Shown here piece after piece: positions 1-12,900 of a stretch of 64,000 nucleotides of DNA. A program made the translations under genes and the position numbers. Source of the stretch: Pratylenchus scribneri (taxonomy: Eukaryota > Nematoda > Chromadorea > Rhabditida > Pratylenchidae); assembly GCA_030063045.1 (NCBI GenBank), contig JAQSEB010000087.1, forward strand, positions 372,001-436,000, given 5' to 3'. The notes under the pieces are model-generated. The model was not told the origin of the DNA. It saw nothing but the letters and a program-made list of their open reading frames with translations, and did not search any database. Numbering within the stretch: the stretch's first letter is position 1; every line of letters begins with the position of its first letter.

Positions 1-3000
1 TCAAGTCAGCGAATTCCGCATGTGGCTCTAACGGGAAAAGCGTTCATGTTGATGCCGGATGGGCGGACATTGTTGGAACACAAATTACGGGTTTATAGGT
101 TAATAAATTTGTTAAAGAAAAATTTTAAAAAAATTGGATGCTAAACATTTTTTGACCTTATATTTCATTGGCATATTCAGCCATTTTGGTAAGGGTCAAT
201 GACAAACATTTGCCAAATATGACCTACCCCAATCGGTGAATATTGCCATTGGACTTACCAAAAATTGGCTTAAATTACATTAGACGAAATGGAGGCCAAT
301 ATTCATGCTTGGTCAAAAATTGATAATTTTCGATTATTCGTCACCAGTGAAAATAAAGGATTTCCGTATGTGTAGGGTTAGGATCACGGATAGTGAGATG
401 CTAACCTATTCCTGAATGACCAAAATACCGTATAACCTGTTTATGGTTACAGTTATCTTTTCCCAATTGACCCAAAAAATGTGTTGATAGATAACCGATA
501 ATTACCATTATTATTTTAAAAAGGATGTTATTTAATTTGCAGAAAAAAAACATTGAATTGCCGAAAAGACTATTGAAAATGAAGAAAGTTTATAACCGTT
601 TAATGGTTTATCATAGACGCCCAACCTTATACCCAATGGATAGATCTCGTCAAGACGCGTCGATTGATATATATTTTATCGTGGTTAGATTAAAAATTAA
701 TGGTTGTAAACCACTTAAACCGTTTTATGGGGTTTTGTTCAAAACCAATTAAATCATGGCAAATTATATACCAATCGACGCGACTTGACGAGCTCTATCC
801 AATGGTATATGGTTTTTGAATTTTGGGCAAACAACTAAACCGGTATAAGATTTTCAATACTCTTTTCTGCAATTTCAATGTTTTTTTCTGCAAATTAAAT
901 ATTCTTTTAAAAAATCATAAATTTCATCAAATAAATTAATAAAAAAATTAATAAAAAAAATATCAAAATTCCTTCAAAGAAATTTGTTAAATGGCCTTGC
1001 CACCATCTATTCGTCCATCGACAAAAATACAAATGCCAAAATGCCCGGTTTCGTTTTCATTGCATCCGCCGATGTGTTGGAATTTTTTCCCAGCGACAAA
1101 TCATTTTATTCCAATTCTGCCATCAAAAATTCCATTCAATCATTTTTTGCCTCTTCCATTCAATTACTTTTGGTGGCCCATGAATCACCTTTGGATGTGG
1201 CCACTCAACATGGCGTTTTTTATATTAAAGAAGCCGAAGGAAATAAACAAGGTTTAAATAAAGGGGTTCATTTTTTAAGAATCAAATGTGTATGACGACT
1301 GACTCATCATTAGTTTTGAAAAAAATTTTATAATTAATTTACTATTAAAAAAAAATTATTGAATTTGTCTACAATATGGTATTGAAAAATTAATTTTTTA
1401 AATTTATTGTAGAATTTTTTGCCAAGCTGGATTTTATTTTAATATCTATCAAAAGCACCCAGACTAAAGCAAAGTTCAGAGAATCATTATTATAACCAAT
1501 TTTTATAAGAGATTTCTTAAAGAGCATTCAATGATTTTAAGGTTTTAAATTTGTAGGCCAAATTTGAATTATTTGTTACAAAATTTTAAATTTTCTAAAA
1601 ATTTTAATTTTAAATCCAACGCAATTCAAACAGACCCTTTTCAAATATTGAGAAAATTATTTTTTAAATTTCCCTTTTCCCAATTTTTCGTTTCTAATAA
1701 GCCCCAACCCTAGACTGATATAAAATTTTTTTGCTTGAACTGGTTTCTAAAATTTTTCCAAATATAATTTTTTTTATAAATGCTTATTTTTTATAATTTT
1801 TGGTCATCATATTCGCAGATCTTGTCCGAATCCTTCAAAAACCCAGTGAATCGCAACTTCGCCAAATTGCTGGTGCCATTTTGCCGAACAATGAATTAGT
1901 GGAAATGGCACTGACCGACAGTTGCTATTTGGTCAATCAAAATTTGGTGACTGAGTTGTTGAAGCTGAGAAAAAAATTTGGTAAAATTTTTAAGTTTTAA
2001 AATGATTAAATTTGAAATTTGACCATTTATAAATGATTTATATTTCTTTTTATATCTAATAAATTATTTTATATTTGGAGTGGTGAAAAAAGCACCAAAG
2101 TACTCTCTCAATACTCAAAATATTATTCTCAAATTAATTATGCCTTCAAGCAATAGAATAATTAAGGGAAATATTTTATGGGATGCGGAAAAAATTTAGG
2201 AAAAAAATATTTCCCACCGGGCATATTTAACCTAAATTAATCCTACAAATAGAATGCCTACGGTTAATGCTGAATTTTACTTCTTTTTTTTAAAAATTAA
2301 ATGAGATGAAACAAGAAAAAGAAAAATTAGCAAACAAGCCGTTTTTTGTAAATAAGATTAAAAAATTAAATTATGCCAAAAAATTCGAAAAAATTTTTTA
2401 ATTATGCCAAAAAATCTTTTTAGGTCCCATTCAATGTGAACTTTGTTGCTATCGAGATTTTCTTTGCCCTTTGGGAAGTGCAAAAGATGAAGAGAAAAAG
2501 GCACATTTTTGTATGAATGATAGGGAATTATTCAAATGGCAGCAGATAATTTGGTTGGTCAAAATATAAAATAAAATCAATGATTTTTGATTTAAGAAAA
2601 TTGGATTTTTAATCGAATTTTTTGATTAAATTTCTATTAAAAATCGAAAACTTAGATTGAAAAAATATGTAAAAAATATTGGATTTTAAATGTTTTTATA
2701 AAATTTTAAAGATATCTTAACTAAAAATTGATAATATTATCTAAAATATTTTAAGAAAATAAGAGAAAAAATTAATTTTTAAATCTTCAAAAATTTATTT
2801 TTTTACTTTTAATTAATTTACTGTAAATTTAAAAATCTCTGATTTAAATTTTTTAAATATTTAAATTAAAAATTTTATTTTAAAATTTCCTGATTTTCAC
2901 AGGGATTTAATGAATGCAAAAAAGGCTGGCATTCTGCCATTGGGCCCAGAATCATTTTTCCATTTTGGCACACCAAATGAACTTTTGCATCATTTTTTGC

Positions 3001-3482
3001 AGCCAAATTCTGCATTTCGACGAAAATTCTTGGATGAAAATGAGCTGAGAAATTTGATTAATTCAATGGTGGAAAATAAGGAAAGGGTAAGGCAAAAAAA
3101 TTGTAAAAAATAAAAAAATATATTTATAATTTTATTTAAATATTTTTAATTCTTTTTATTATTTTAAAAATTATTTTTTTATTGTTTAAAAAATGTTAAA
3201 TTTTTCATTAGTATTTTTTAATACTAATTTTTATTTGAAAATTTAGATTTAAACAAAATTCACCATATTTATTTTTGCAGATTTCCCATCGAAGTTTACT
3301 TGAATGGTGCAATTTCCGAGGAAAATGTCGCGTTGAGGATGGTTGCATTTTAAGTGGATTGGAATTGGATGGAAATAAAATAATTGAGGGCAATTATTGC
3401 CTAAAAGAAGGGAAAGGGCAAATCTGCATTCCTCCGGGCACATTGGCTTGCACAATTCCAATCAACATGGACAATAATGAAG
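1..3482 (+). CDS. Fucose-1-phosphate guanylyltransferase-like (FPGT) region, 5' partial
   Basis: FPGT makes GDP-L-fucose from fucose-1-phosphate and GTP in the cytosolic fucose salvage route. Exons read from the sequence are 1-98, 980-1251, 1819-1980, 2424-2553, 2903-3086 and 3281-3482, and all splice phases agree. Matches to the family run in order: SSQRIPHVALTGKAF (family SQRLP..ALGKIF loop), a MPGFVFIASADVLEFFPSD strand, THGVF-like QHGVFYIKE, a RILQKPS segment, GPIQCELCCYRDFLCPLG (family GPLSCEIDAYGDFLQALG), FHFGTPNELLHHF, and LEWCNFRGKCRVEDGCIL, a left-handed beta-helix turn. The 5' end with the nucleotide-binding start lies before base 1. The usual FPGT C-terminus (about 200 residues in human) is not visible; the frame continues into the next feature. 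Intron 1 carries two MITEs. Identification is from remembered family sequence, not a search. Confidence 0.82.
165..300. repeat. MITE fragment, family K
   Basis: A segment containing GCCATTTTGGTAAGGGTCAA matches, in inverted orientation, the stretch at about 5080-5175. Both contain CAACATTTGCCA-type sequence followed by a C-rich box. It lies in intron 1 of the FPGT-like gene. Ends are not defined. Confidence 0.5.
525..885. repeat. Foldback MITE, family C, copy 1
   Basis: Inverted halves meet near 700. The left arm holds GATCTCGTCAAGACGCGTCG and the right arm its complement near 775-795. The same arms recur about ten times in the window, almost all in introns. The short open frame across it is a by-product of the palindrome. 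Confidence 0.75.
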
Positions 3483-3677
3483 GTGAAAATTTAAATGAAG
3501 GAACGAAGTGAGAAAAAGTTAAAAATATAATTATTTTGGTAATTAAAAAACCATTCAATTACAAATTTTGGAATTATATTTTCAATCTAAAAATTTTATA
3601 ATGAATTTTCATGTTAAATAAAATTTTTTAATTTTTTAAATTATTAAATTAAATAAATTTTTTTATTATCATATTAG

Positions 3678-6646
3678 GAAAAAAGACAAATGTGCCGCCA
3701 AAAACGAAACGTCGACATCGTTCCAATTCTGCTCCTTCTCATCCCTCTGCTGGCTCATCAAAAAGGGGACGACAATCGCCTAATTCAGAAGCAGTAAATA
3801 TTTTTTTTTTATAAATTAACAATATCCATTTTAAATAAATCTTAAAAATTTCTGAAGTTAATTTTTTAATATTGGAAACATATTGTTTCTCGAAATCTCA
3901 AAAATGCCAATTTTGAATATTAAATTATCCTTTATTTTTGGATCAAAGCACGGCAAATTTGGTATCAAAATGGTCTATATTTTATGAGAATTTTTTTAAC
4001 ATATTTGATCCCATTGGGCGTGATTACGAAAATTTTTTATGTAATTCTTTCTTTTCCCTTGTTATATTTCTTTTTTTTGGCATTAATTTTAATTAATAAA
4101 AATGGATTAATTCTTTGAGGAGGTTTATTACATATAGATAGGCATCTATTAATATTTTGGTTTTTTTCATGGATTTTATGTTTTATTACGTCGAATATGG
4201 ATTTCCTAATTTTGTTTATGGTTTTTTTTATACATATCTTTTCTTTATCATTATATGGGGATTTAATTTAAAATCAATAGAAATAAAATTTTCGTAATCA
4301 CGATTCACGAGTGGGCTCAAATGATAAGTCAAAAAAGATTATCATAAAATATAGATCATTTTGATACTAAATTTACTAAGGTTTGATCCAGAAATAAAAA
4401 GTTTTTTAATTTTAAATGTTGGCATTTTTCGAAGGAATCCTTTTATTTATAAAGTTCTTTTCCTTTTTAGGATATACAAAAAATGCAACGATTGCATTCA
4501 CAATGGCAGCTTTATATGAAACATATTCCAATCGATTACCGAATGTCTGACAGAACTCAACACCAAATTGTGCAAGACTTACTGCAATTTCGTCGACCAA
4601 GTCAATTAACTAGCGCGGAAATGCATCAAGATATGCGCAATTTAATTACGGTTGGCGTTCGACCGCATGTTTTGTTCGAGCATTATTATATTCCGATTGA
4701 TGAGCATCGTCTTTATCGGAATAATGTTTTGGATAGACCAATAACTCCCGTAGAATTAAATGAATTGCCAGAACCGAGTTCGCGAGGAGTGGATAGAGGT
4801 ATGCAAATATCGGCATGGAAGCATTTGAGAAGTAGATATTATCCAGATTTGCCATCTCAAATGACCGACTCATCAGCAAGAAATCAGAGTAAATTAGAAT
4901 GTTTTTATTTTTTAGATAATTTCCTCGGATATTATTTTGTATTTTAAAAACTAAATTTATCTGATCTAAATGCCCCAAAAATGTAAACAAATTTGCCAAA
5001 ATTTAATTTAGAATACTAAATGGGTATATTGATTATTACCAATTTATCTAATGCAATTTGTGCCTATTTTGCTGACTAAGTCAAATGCCAACATTTACCA
5101 TTGGGGGATAGGTGACACATATGGCAAATGTTGGGCATTGACCCCCTTACCAAAATGGCCAAATATACAATGAGAAACAAATGGTTCATTTACAAAAATT
5201 ATCAATCGAATTGTAATTTTGATATATTTTTAATAACAAAAATAGTAGTATTTTTTGTATTATTAAAGATACGTGACATTCATAATTAAAAAATTTTAAA
5301 TTTATTTTTAGAACATTTACACACATATAGAGGCGTTGATTTTTTCCTATAAATAAGCCAGCATTTTGTATCCCAAAAAAATATCAATGCTAAAAATTTC
5401 CATTTACAAATTAATAAATTTCCGAAATATTTTTTATGAATTTTAATAATTTTCCAAATTTTTTCCAATTATTTAAATAAATATTTCCCCATCATTTTCA
5501 GTCGAAATTGCCTATGTCACTGTTATATTCCATCGAGAGGATGATTTGAAAAAGACAGCGACTAAGCAAATCCAAGCCGTGGGCAAGGAAGAATATATTC
5601 TACGTTGGTTTGGTCACCAAATTGCCGTTGAATATGCCGACAAAACCCTCTGGGAATGTCCACTTTTTGAAGCAAAGCCAACGGCCAATGAATCGCTGTT
5701 CGCCACATTACGTGCAATTAAGGAGGGACCATTGAGGTGAGTAATAAATAGGTGCATTCAAATTTTCGCATTAATTAATAAAATTGAAACTAAATTTAGC
5801 AAATTTGGTGCCATTTTATAGTCCAGATTTGAACGAATAAATTAGAGAAAAAATTATTAAATTTGATTAAAAATTAGCAAAAATTTTGATCGAAAACAGA
5901 ATATTAGGCAAAAATTAGACAATTTTTCCTTTTCGGCCATAATTTTCCGTCTAATTATATTTCCTATCAATTATTTTGATATCAAAATGCCATAAAGAAA
6001 GAGCTTAACCAATGTTAAAATATTTTTATTTTAACAGCTTAAAATATTGCTGAGATATTTGCCCTTTAAAATTCTGAGTGAGATAAAATTAGGATAGTTA
6101 ATTATGATTGGTTGGGGTCATTTCCGTCTCGGCCTTTTCCGTCTCAGCGAGTTTGACGAACCATAGCTTATCAGCCAATAAATCTATCAAAATTTTCTAA
6201 AGTGCATCTTATGGCCCTAAATATTAGCTGTCGAATGGTATTGATCATCCAAAACTGTAATGTTTTGGCCAAGTTATGAAATACAAAAATAAAGGTGATT
6301 TTTCAACATTTTTGGCCACAACTTGGCCAAAACTTTTTATTTTTGAATGATCAAAATATCAATGGATAGCCAATAATTAGGGCTATTAAATGCATTTTAG
6401 ATCATTTTGATAGATTTATTGGCTGATGAGATATGGTTCATCAAAAATTTCTGAGACGGAAGTGTCGAGACGGAAATGTCTTTTGCCGATTATGATGGCT
6501 TGAAAAAAAAAATTAAATAAATTATCATTTTTTACAGCTCTGCTCAACATTCAGTAATGTCCATCTCGGAGGTGTTCAAACGAGCAAATGTGCGTGAAAT
6601 GCTTCGACAACGGCAGAAATTATTGAATAACATTCAAAAACAATGA
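3678..6646 (+). CDS. Unrecognised C-terminal exons continuing the FPGT-like frame
   Basis: Exons 3678-3793, 4471-4888, 5502-5736 and 6538-6646 (TGA) join to each other and to the FPGT exon ending at 3482 with matching phases, giving a 642-codon frame from base 1. The first exon is basic and Ser-rich (KTKRRHRSNSAPSHPS), like a disordered linker. The next encode about 215 residues of folded-looking sequence, including DRPITPVELNELPEPSSRGV and EEYILRWFGHQIAVEYADK, and the end is helical (REMLRQRQKLLNNIQKQ). I do not recognise the family. An alternative splice from AA|GTGAG at 3508 reads another frame of exon 3678 to an early TAA, which would end FPGT separately and leave this as a second gene starting at the ATG at 4483. 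An AATAAA sits at 6656-6661. No GHMP-kinase motif is present, so this is not the bifunctional fucokinase fusion. Confidence 0.6.
3895..4440. repeat. Foldback element, family J, copy 1
   Basis: Arms around 3950-4035 and 4300-4390 are inverted copies (CGTGATTACGAAAATTTT against ATTTTCGTAATCACG; ATAAAATATAGATCATTTTG on the right arm). The outer end is shared with the copy near 47515-47985. It lies in the intron between 3793 and 4471. Confidence 0.6.
5030..5190. repeat. MITE fragment, family K, second copy
   Basis: Contains TACCAAAATGGCC and TGGCAAATGTTGGGCATTGA, the inverse of the segment at 165-300. It sits in the intron 4889-5501. Confidence 0.5.
6119..6478. repeat. Foldback element, family F
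   Basis: The left end TTTCCGTCTCGG is matched by GACGGAAATG at the right, and ATCAGCCAATAAATCTATCA at about 6168 by TGATAGATTTATTGGCTGAT at about 6410. The arms are long and about 360 bp separate the ends. It lies in the last intron of the FPGT-linked exons. Confidence 0.7.
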
Positions 6647-7677
6647 TGATTTGAAAATAAAACGGGACAAAATATAGAATAATGTGATATGCAAATTTAT
6701 TCCGAAATTTCGCTTATTTATTGGATAGAATTATTCAACTAGAAAGCTTTAAATTAATACATAATCAAAAATTAACTGTGATCATGATGAAAATAATAAT
6801 ATTATTTTTGAAAATTTAAATTGAATAAATATTTTTAAAAAATTTATCAGTTATTTGAAATATTCTTTCTTCAAAATATTAAAAATTCTATTCTAAAGAG
6901 ATGGCGAAAATTTGGTTGCAAAGATTAAAGCCAGCAGACATTTATGACTATGGCTTGGCTAATGGCTACTATATATTTGCTGGAAAATTGAGCATTAGGG
7001 CATTATGGACTACCGTCAACATGATAAAGAGGATATTATGCGCCAATTTTGGGGAGGCTTGAAGCACTTTGACATTCAGGCGCGAGCCACTCGAATAATG
7101 GCTTCAAAATTCAAATGAACGTGGAAAATTGTAATAAATTGTATATAAATTACTAAAAAAGAAATAAAAATTCTATTTGCCAAAAAATGCCCAAAACCAA
7201 TTTTAAAAACACATTTGATTTTTAAATAATCTAATAAGCCAATTTTTTACCTAATTTAATTTTTAAGTAATTCCCTTTATATGTGTTCATTTGTTTTATA
7301 AAAATAATTTTTAAAAATGAAAAAATATTTATTTCGTCATCAAATTAATATTGAGTGGAATTGCAGAAATATTAAGCAGAAAAAAATGCATTTTGATTGG
7401 ATTGATTTTATGGATTGGATTAATAATATTGCATTGAGAGTTAAATTGAATTAGTTAAATGAACAAATTATGAAAAACAAAAGCGGTTATATTCTTGGAC
7501 ATTAATTAAGACGGAAATGATTTATTTATCCAAATTCCTCAATTTTCTCTTATTCAAGAATAAGTCCAAAGACAAAAAAAAAAAGTGATACTAAAATTAC
7601 AATATATTCCAATCCTTCAATTCATTTATGGTTTCACTTTCTTTTAATTCTACTTTCCTGTTCCTTTTACTTTCCTT
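6647..7677. other. Intergenic, convergent genes
   Basis: About 1 kb between the 3' ends of two convergent genes. It is AT-rich with no sustained coding signal. Two short frames around 6901-7117 (one reading YGLANGYYIFAGKL, the other HDKEDIMRQFWGGLKHFD) look protein-like but lie in different phases with a TAG between, so I could not make a gene of them. Confidence 0.5.
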
Positions 7678-9986
7678 TCATCCTCCCCTTCCCCTCAGCC
7701 GCCCCAATGCTCCAATTAGTGCCATCCCTATTGCAGGAAGTTTTCTTTGCCATTTTTCTTCAACATCAGAACGCTCAATTTGCTCTAGTTGTTTCCTCTG
7801 CAAATATTCAAAAAAGTTCTCGCCTGGCTGTGATGTAGTCTGAAAATATTAAAATAAGAAAATGCTTAAAAATTAATGGATAATGGCTAAAATAGAAAAA
7901 GATCAGGACTAGGAATAAAAGAGTTGGCACGAAATAAATAAAAATTACTATTTTAACTAAAATATTTTTTTACATTGTATTCTTTTAACCTTTATTAGCC
8001 AAAATCCAACCTAATTTTGGATTTGGAGACGAAAATTATTAACCTTTTCGTCGCTGCTGATGATTGATAATGCATCGTTTTCAAGAATGCTTCCAAATTC
8101 TTTGAAATGCCATTCTTTTTTGCCAAAGTCAACACGAATTGTGTCCTCAGCACCCCAATAATTGATAGATGGATATAATTCGATGCTTACATTTTTTGAT
8201 GCCAATTCGATCTTCTCTGAATAGAAATTATTTATATTCTTCACATTTAAAAAATTTTAATTAAAAATTTTGTTAAATATTCTTTTTCAAATTATTTTTT
8301 GATTTTACCCAAGAATTCGCCATTATACGTAGCAAAGCATTCCACTTTCCCATTTGGATGATAAATTATGCCGAGGCCAATCACATCGTCAATCTCCAAA
8401 AATCCATTGCTTTTGTTCGTCAAGGATAAATCAATAATTGCTGAATATTTTTTAAAATATCCGAATGATTTGAAATTTTCTTCCATTCTACGGCTTTTAT
8501 TTTCCAATGGTAAATGTTGATCACAAAAGACCCTGAATAGTACAAAAATTATTGGTTATTTAGTGAATAATTAATTAATTTGAGAAATTTATTTCATGCT
8601 TATTTTTTAATTTAATTGAAGTTTATTCTTTGCAAAACAAATTTAGACAAATAAAATAGAAAAAAAATATTTACCATTCCGCCGTTGATTTGTTGAGCAT
8701 TTTCCGTTCATAATAAAATGCAATTATCGATTTATTGTAGGCCTTCAAATTTAATGATGGAATTGGCATAACAACACGAACATAATTCGTTCCTAGCAAT
8801 AAGAAAATTTAATAATTTTTTATTTTTATTTTTAATTTTTACCATTTTCAGATTGTGCCCAAAACGGGTCATCCTCGGAAATGACCATCTTTTGATCACA
8901 ATTTATTGCATCCAAGTTGTATATCTTCTGATTCTGAGCGTATTTGATTCGTTCAAATCCAAGTATTTCGGTCAAATTTATGAACTGAAATTTCTTCGGG
9001 GAATATTCACTTAAATTATAAATGATATTATATATTTTGCCGAAAAAATTACAGAAAATGGCGAAAAGATCATAACCGTCAGAAATTTATCCTGCTGGAC
9101 TCCCAAATCATATATACAATCGATAGATCTCGTACGTAAAGACGCATCGAATTGTATATAATTTAACATGGTTTGATCAAAATTAAGGATATTAAACCGT
9201 TTAACCATCTTATGGTTTTTCGGTTCAGAATCGTGCAGGGACGATTCTTAAATAATTAGATAAATGGCGATACAAATGTGGGCGGTTCCTAAAATGGTAC
9301 AATATTTGTTTATTCGAAATAAGTATAAAATTGGATTTTTGGAAAGAAATATTCTTCTTCCAAACAAATGTGTTTTACATCCAAAGATTATTATGTTTGT
9401 GTTTCTAGAAACATCGTTGCGTTTTATTTTTCCAAATATTGTTGCGTTTTTTTCTCCAAACATTGTTTTTTTTGTTTTTTAACATTTTAAATTTTCTATA
9501 TATATTTTAAATATTTTTTTATTCCTATTTGCATTTATTTTAATCAAATATTTAAATTAGCATTTGCACTGTTTTAGGAATCGCCCAGATTTTCATTGTT
9601 TAGGAATTGTCCTAGCACCATTCAGATCTGCTTTAATTTTAGATTAACCCAAGTGAAATCATTATCTAACGTTCCGTTTCGTCGATATCTTTCGATTGTT
9701 GATTGGATATATAGTTTGGGGGCTCGGATAAACTTCGGAACTATAATAAAACATCATAATCTTTTTGTCATTTTCCGCATTCTTTTCGTCATTATCCGTA
9801 TTTTTCGCCATTATAAATATTAATTATAATAATGTCAAAAAAGATTTAGATGTGGATTTCGAATATTAAATTTATTTTTAATTCATTTATTCAGGTAAAA
9901 CTTACATTTTGACCTTCCGGTTCAGGAATCAATCCAAGTAAGCTTATAAATGGGATTGCCATTGATATTGATCCCAAATCGAACAT
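7678..9986 (-). CDS. SPRY (B30.2-like) domain protein with hydrophobic N-terminus
   Basis: Six exons: 9906-9986, 8843-8984, 8675-8792, 8309-8532, 8044-8216 and 7678-7839. Phases agree and give 299 residues. SPRY domains are beta-sandwich protein-binding modules. The SPRY core shows IDDVIGLGIIYHPNGKVEC, then FATYNGEFL, ELYPSINYWG and IRVDFGKKEWHF, which fit the family order GDVIGCGI, FFTKNG, LYPSV, NFG. Residues 1-27 (start MFDLGSISMAIPFISLLGLI) could be a weak signal peptide or a buried strand. If exon 5 is not spliced at the GTTAAT site at 8043, it reads to TAG at 8011 and a 256-residue product results. SPRY genes are greatly expanded as secreted effectors (SPRYSEC) in cyst nematodes; whether this is one is unproven. 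Intron 1 holds nested repeats. The gene converges on the FPGT-linked gene. Confidence 0.75.
9010..9840. repeat. Nested repeats in SPRY intron 1, including family C pieces
   Basis: 9040-9240 carries the family C arm (CGATAGATCTCGTACGTAAA, degenerate) and 9600-9830 a second family C-like arm. Between them is an inverted-repeat insert with related ends (GGCGATACAAATG, GGAATCGCC). This reads as one element inserted in another. Confidence 0.55.
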
Positions 9987-12900
9987 TTTTTTGGAGAATT
10001 TTATTGCCAATAATTAAATCTGCTAAGGGAATTTGAAACAAAGATTTGGAGAACTATTAGGAGGGTGGAGGGTCATTGGAAATGGCCTTCGAGAAATGGA
10101 TTGGGTATAGAATAATTTTTGGATCACAAAAAGGCGGCTAGAAGACCAATAGGGATACGAAGGAAGGAAGCGATGATGGTGATTGGCCAACGAAAATGAA
10201 TAAGCCTCTAAAGGAGAAGCATTCTTGGATGTAAGTTTAAGGAATTGTTCTTTGAAAGTGGCTTTAGAAAGTGGCCCAAATTCTAACCGGGCCAACTGGA
10301 CATCGTCCAACTGGACACCGTTTATATGATAATTCGTCAAGGAACGAGGAAATTTTGATGTCTTTGGTTATCAAAGTAAAAACAGATTCTTGGCTATTTA
10401 TTGATATTAATTTTAATAAAAATTTGGTTCGGGGTTGTTCCGAAAATACAAATTTCTTTAATCCATAATAAAGTACATATTAAACGATTTTTTGGGTTCA
10501 ACTTCATTTTTAAATCAATTTATAATTTTATATCATTGGATAGCCAAGAATCAACTCTTTAATTTGATAATAAAACATCAAAATTAGTTCAGTTCTTGAT
10601 GATGATGAGTCGCCCAGCAGCAGGTATCGATTTTACGCAAATATGGCTGGATATTTTTGGGGTTGAGGGGGTGGAAATATGCTTAAATAAAAATACTAAA
10701 AAGCACTATCATTTTCGAATAATTTCATCAAATATTACTAGAAAATTTTTAGTCATTTATTACAAAAGAATGTGTGTGCATTTGCAGAATTATGAATAAA
10801 ATAATAGTTCAAAATTGATTATCCTAAAAAGAATATTGGTTCACAGTTGGTTTCTGTTTCAAAATTTGATGAAATTAAAAATAGAAATTAGCTCAAAAAT
10901 TGCTGAAAAAAGAAGATTTGAACCAAAAAATGGCATTTTTCAAATCTAAAACTGGATTTTACAAATATCTTGGCTAAAAACCAATTGTAAATTTGGGCTA
11001 TTTTCAAATAGAGGTACGAATGAGAAAAAAAGCGGAGTTGCTGCCATATTTAATCTAAGATGAAATAAGAGTAAAATACGCCTTTATCGGCAGTAAGAAA
11101 AACAAAAAGAGAAAATATGATGGTTCATTTTATCGGCAAAAAATGATGACGGTTTTGTCGGCAAAAAAGGAAGAAATACTAAATTGAGCAATTTTTTATG
11201 GAAGTGGGGGCACTGTAGGATGGCGGCCTATTGAAAGGGAATGATAGAGGGATGGAATTAGGAGATTACTACCAATAAAATATATGTTTTTTTTTCTAAA
11301 ATAATTTAAAAAAATGAAATAACAAACAAAATATTTGTCATTTTGAGTGCAGAAAATAATGTTTCATTTTCTAAGAATTTTTATTTAATTCATTTTTAAT
11401 GAATCTTATATTATTTAATTTTCTAATTTTTGTTTTTAAAAATTCTATTTGAAAATATAGAAGACTAAATTTACAAAGAGAACTTTGATGGATTTCACCA
11501 GCAGGAATTCGGTGGTTTTTTTAGGTTTTTTCATTAGAAAATTAGAGAATAGGCTATATAAATTGCCAAAGAATCATTTTGATGCTATGCCATCTACTAT
11601 AATTTAATTCTCACACTCTTTAAAAATGTTAATTCTGCGTTCTGCCTTCTGCTCTATTAATGAATTTTACCGATAGGTAAATAAAATAACATGGTGAGGG
11701 TTGAAGACGAGTAAGGGCAAAATGGATTTTTGAAGTAAAGAATCATGGGAAGGAACTCAAAATAGCCGAAATAGAATTCAAAAAGCGAGAATGAATTTTA
11801 CAAAAATCCCGGTTAAATTAAAACTAAGTTTGGTCTACTCTAATATTAAGATTCGAAAGGGAAAAAGCGTGGGCAGCTTTTAGCGCAAATATAAATTAGT
11901 TTTGATTAGGGAAGAAACGTGAAAGGACGGCATACTATTGGCCTTTTCGCATCAAAAAGGGTACTTTAACGGTTTGTATCCGCTTTTTTGGAAGTGCTTG
12001 TTCCCCCTTTGGTTTTAGGGTTTTGGTTTAGGATACATGTAAGATGATTCTTACCCCACCCTGTCCCTAATCCAACCCTGATTGTCCCTAACCCAAAATA
12101 TGACAAATAATAGGGGGGACCAAGTACTTCCTAAAAAAGCGGATACAAACCGTATAAGTGCCCAAAAAAGTAGAAAAATTGCGCAATTTTTTGGTAAGAT
12201 GGCGGTCACATGAAAAGTGAAATGCTAGAAGAGTTTGCGCAATTTTTGGGGAGAGGAAGGCAGGTGGATTGTGGCCAATTTAAAGAGAAATCAGAGGAAA
12301 GAGAGGAATGGCGTTTTTATTTATATCAAAAATAAAAGGAAGAATATTCCGACGATGGCTTGCGCAATTCTTTCAACAGATGGGGGAGGGGAATATATGG
12401 TTGGCATTTAAATAATTAATTAATCAGGCTAAATTCGAAAATGGAATCCTTTTCCATTTGGGAAGGTCCTTTGCTGCATTAAATTATTGTGGAAAATATT
12501 GGCAAAATTTAATAAAAATTTTGCGCTTTTTCGGAAAGGAAAAGAATATTGGAGGGAGGTAATGAAATGAAGGATTTGCTGTGCTTTGCAAAATTTATGC
12601 TCCAGACGAATAATCTAACAATAAATGACCCCTTAAGGAAAAATTTTATAATCCGAAAAAAAATCAGATAAAAACTGCCCCCGGAAGAAGAAAATTTTGT
12701 AAAAAATTGCTAATAAACTAAAGAAAAATGTAAGCATAAATACTAAATAGGCCCGTAGGGAAGAATTAATCAAAAATAAAAGAGAAAAATGGACAACACG
12801 CAAAGAATGGGTCATTTGGTGAGTACACTTTGTGCTTGGGGGTAAACTATTGGGAATTGGTCATTTGGGCCATCAAAAGTGCCAAATAATGGGAAATGAA

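Noticed and set aside
10023..10340. 105-codon minus-strand frame upstream of the SPRY gene
   Set aside because: No family resemblance, and it is not in phase with the SPRY exon 1; the clear ATG at 9986 starts in another frame.
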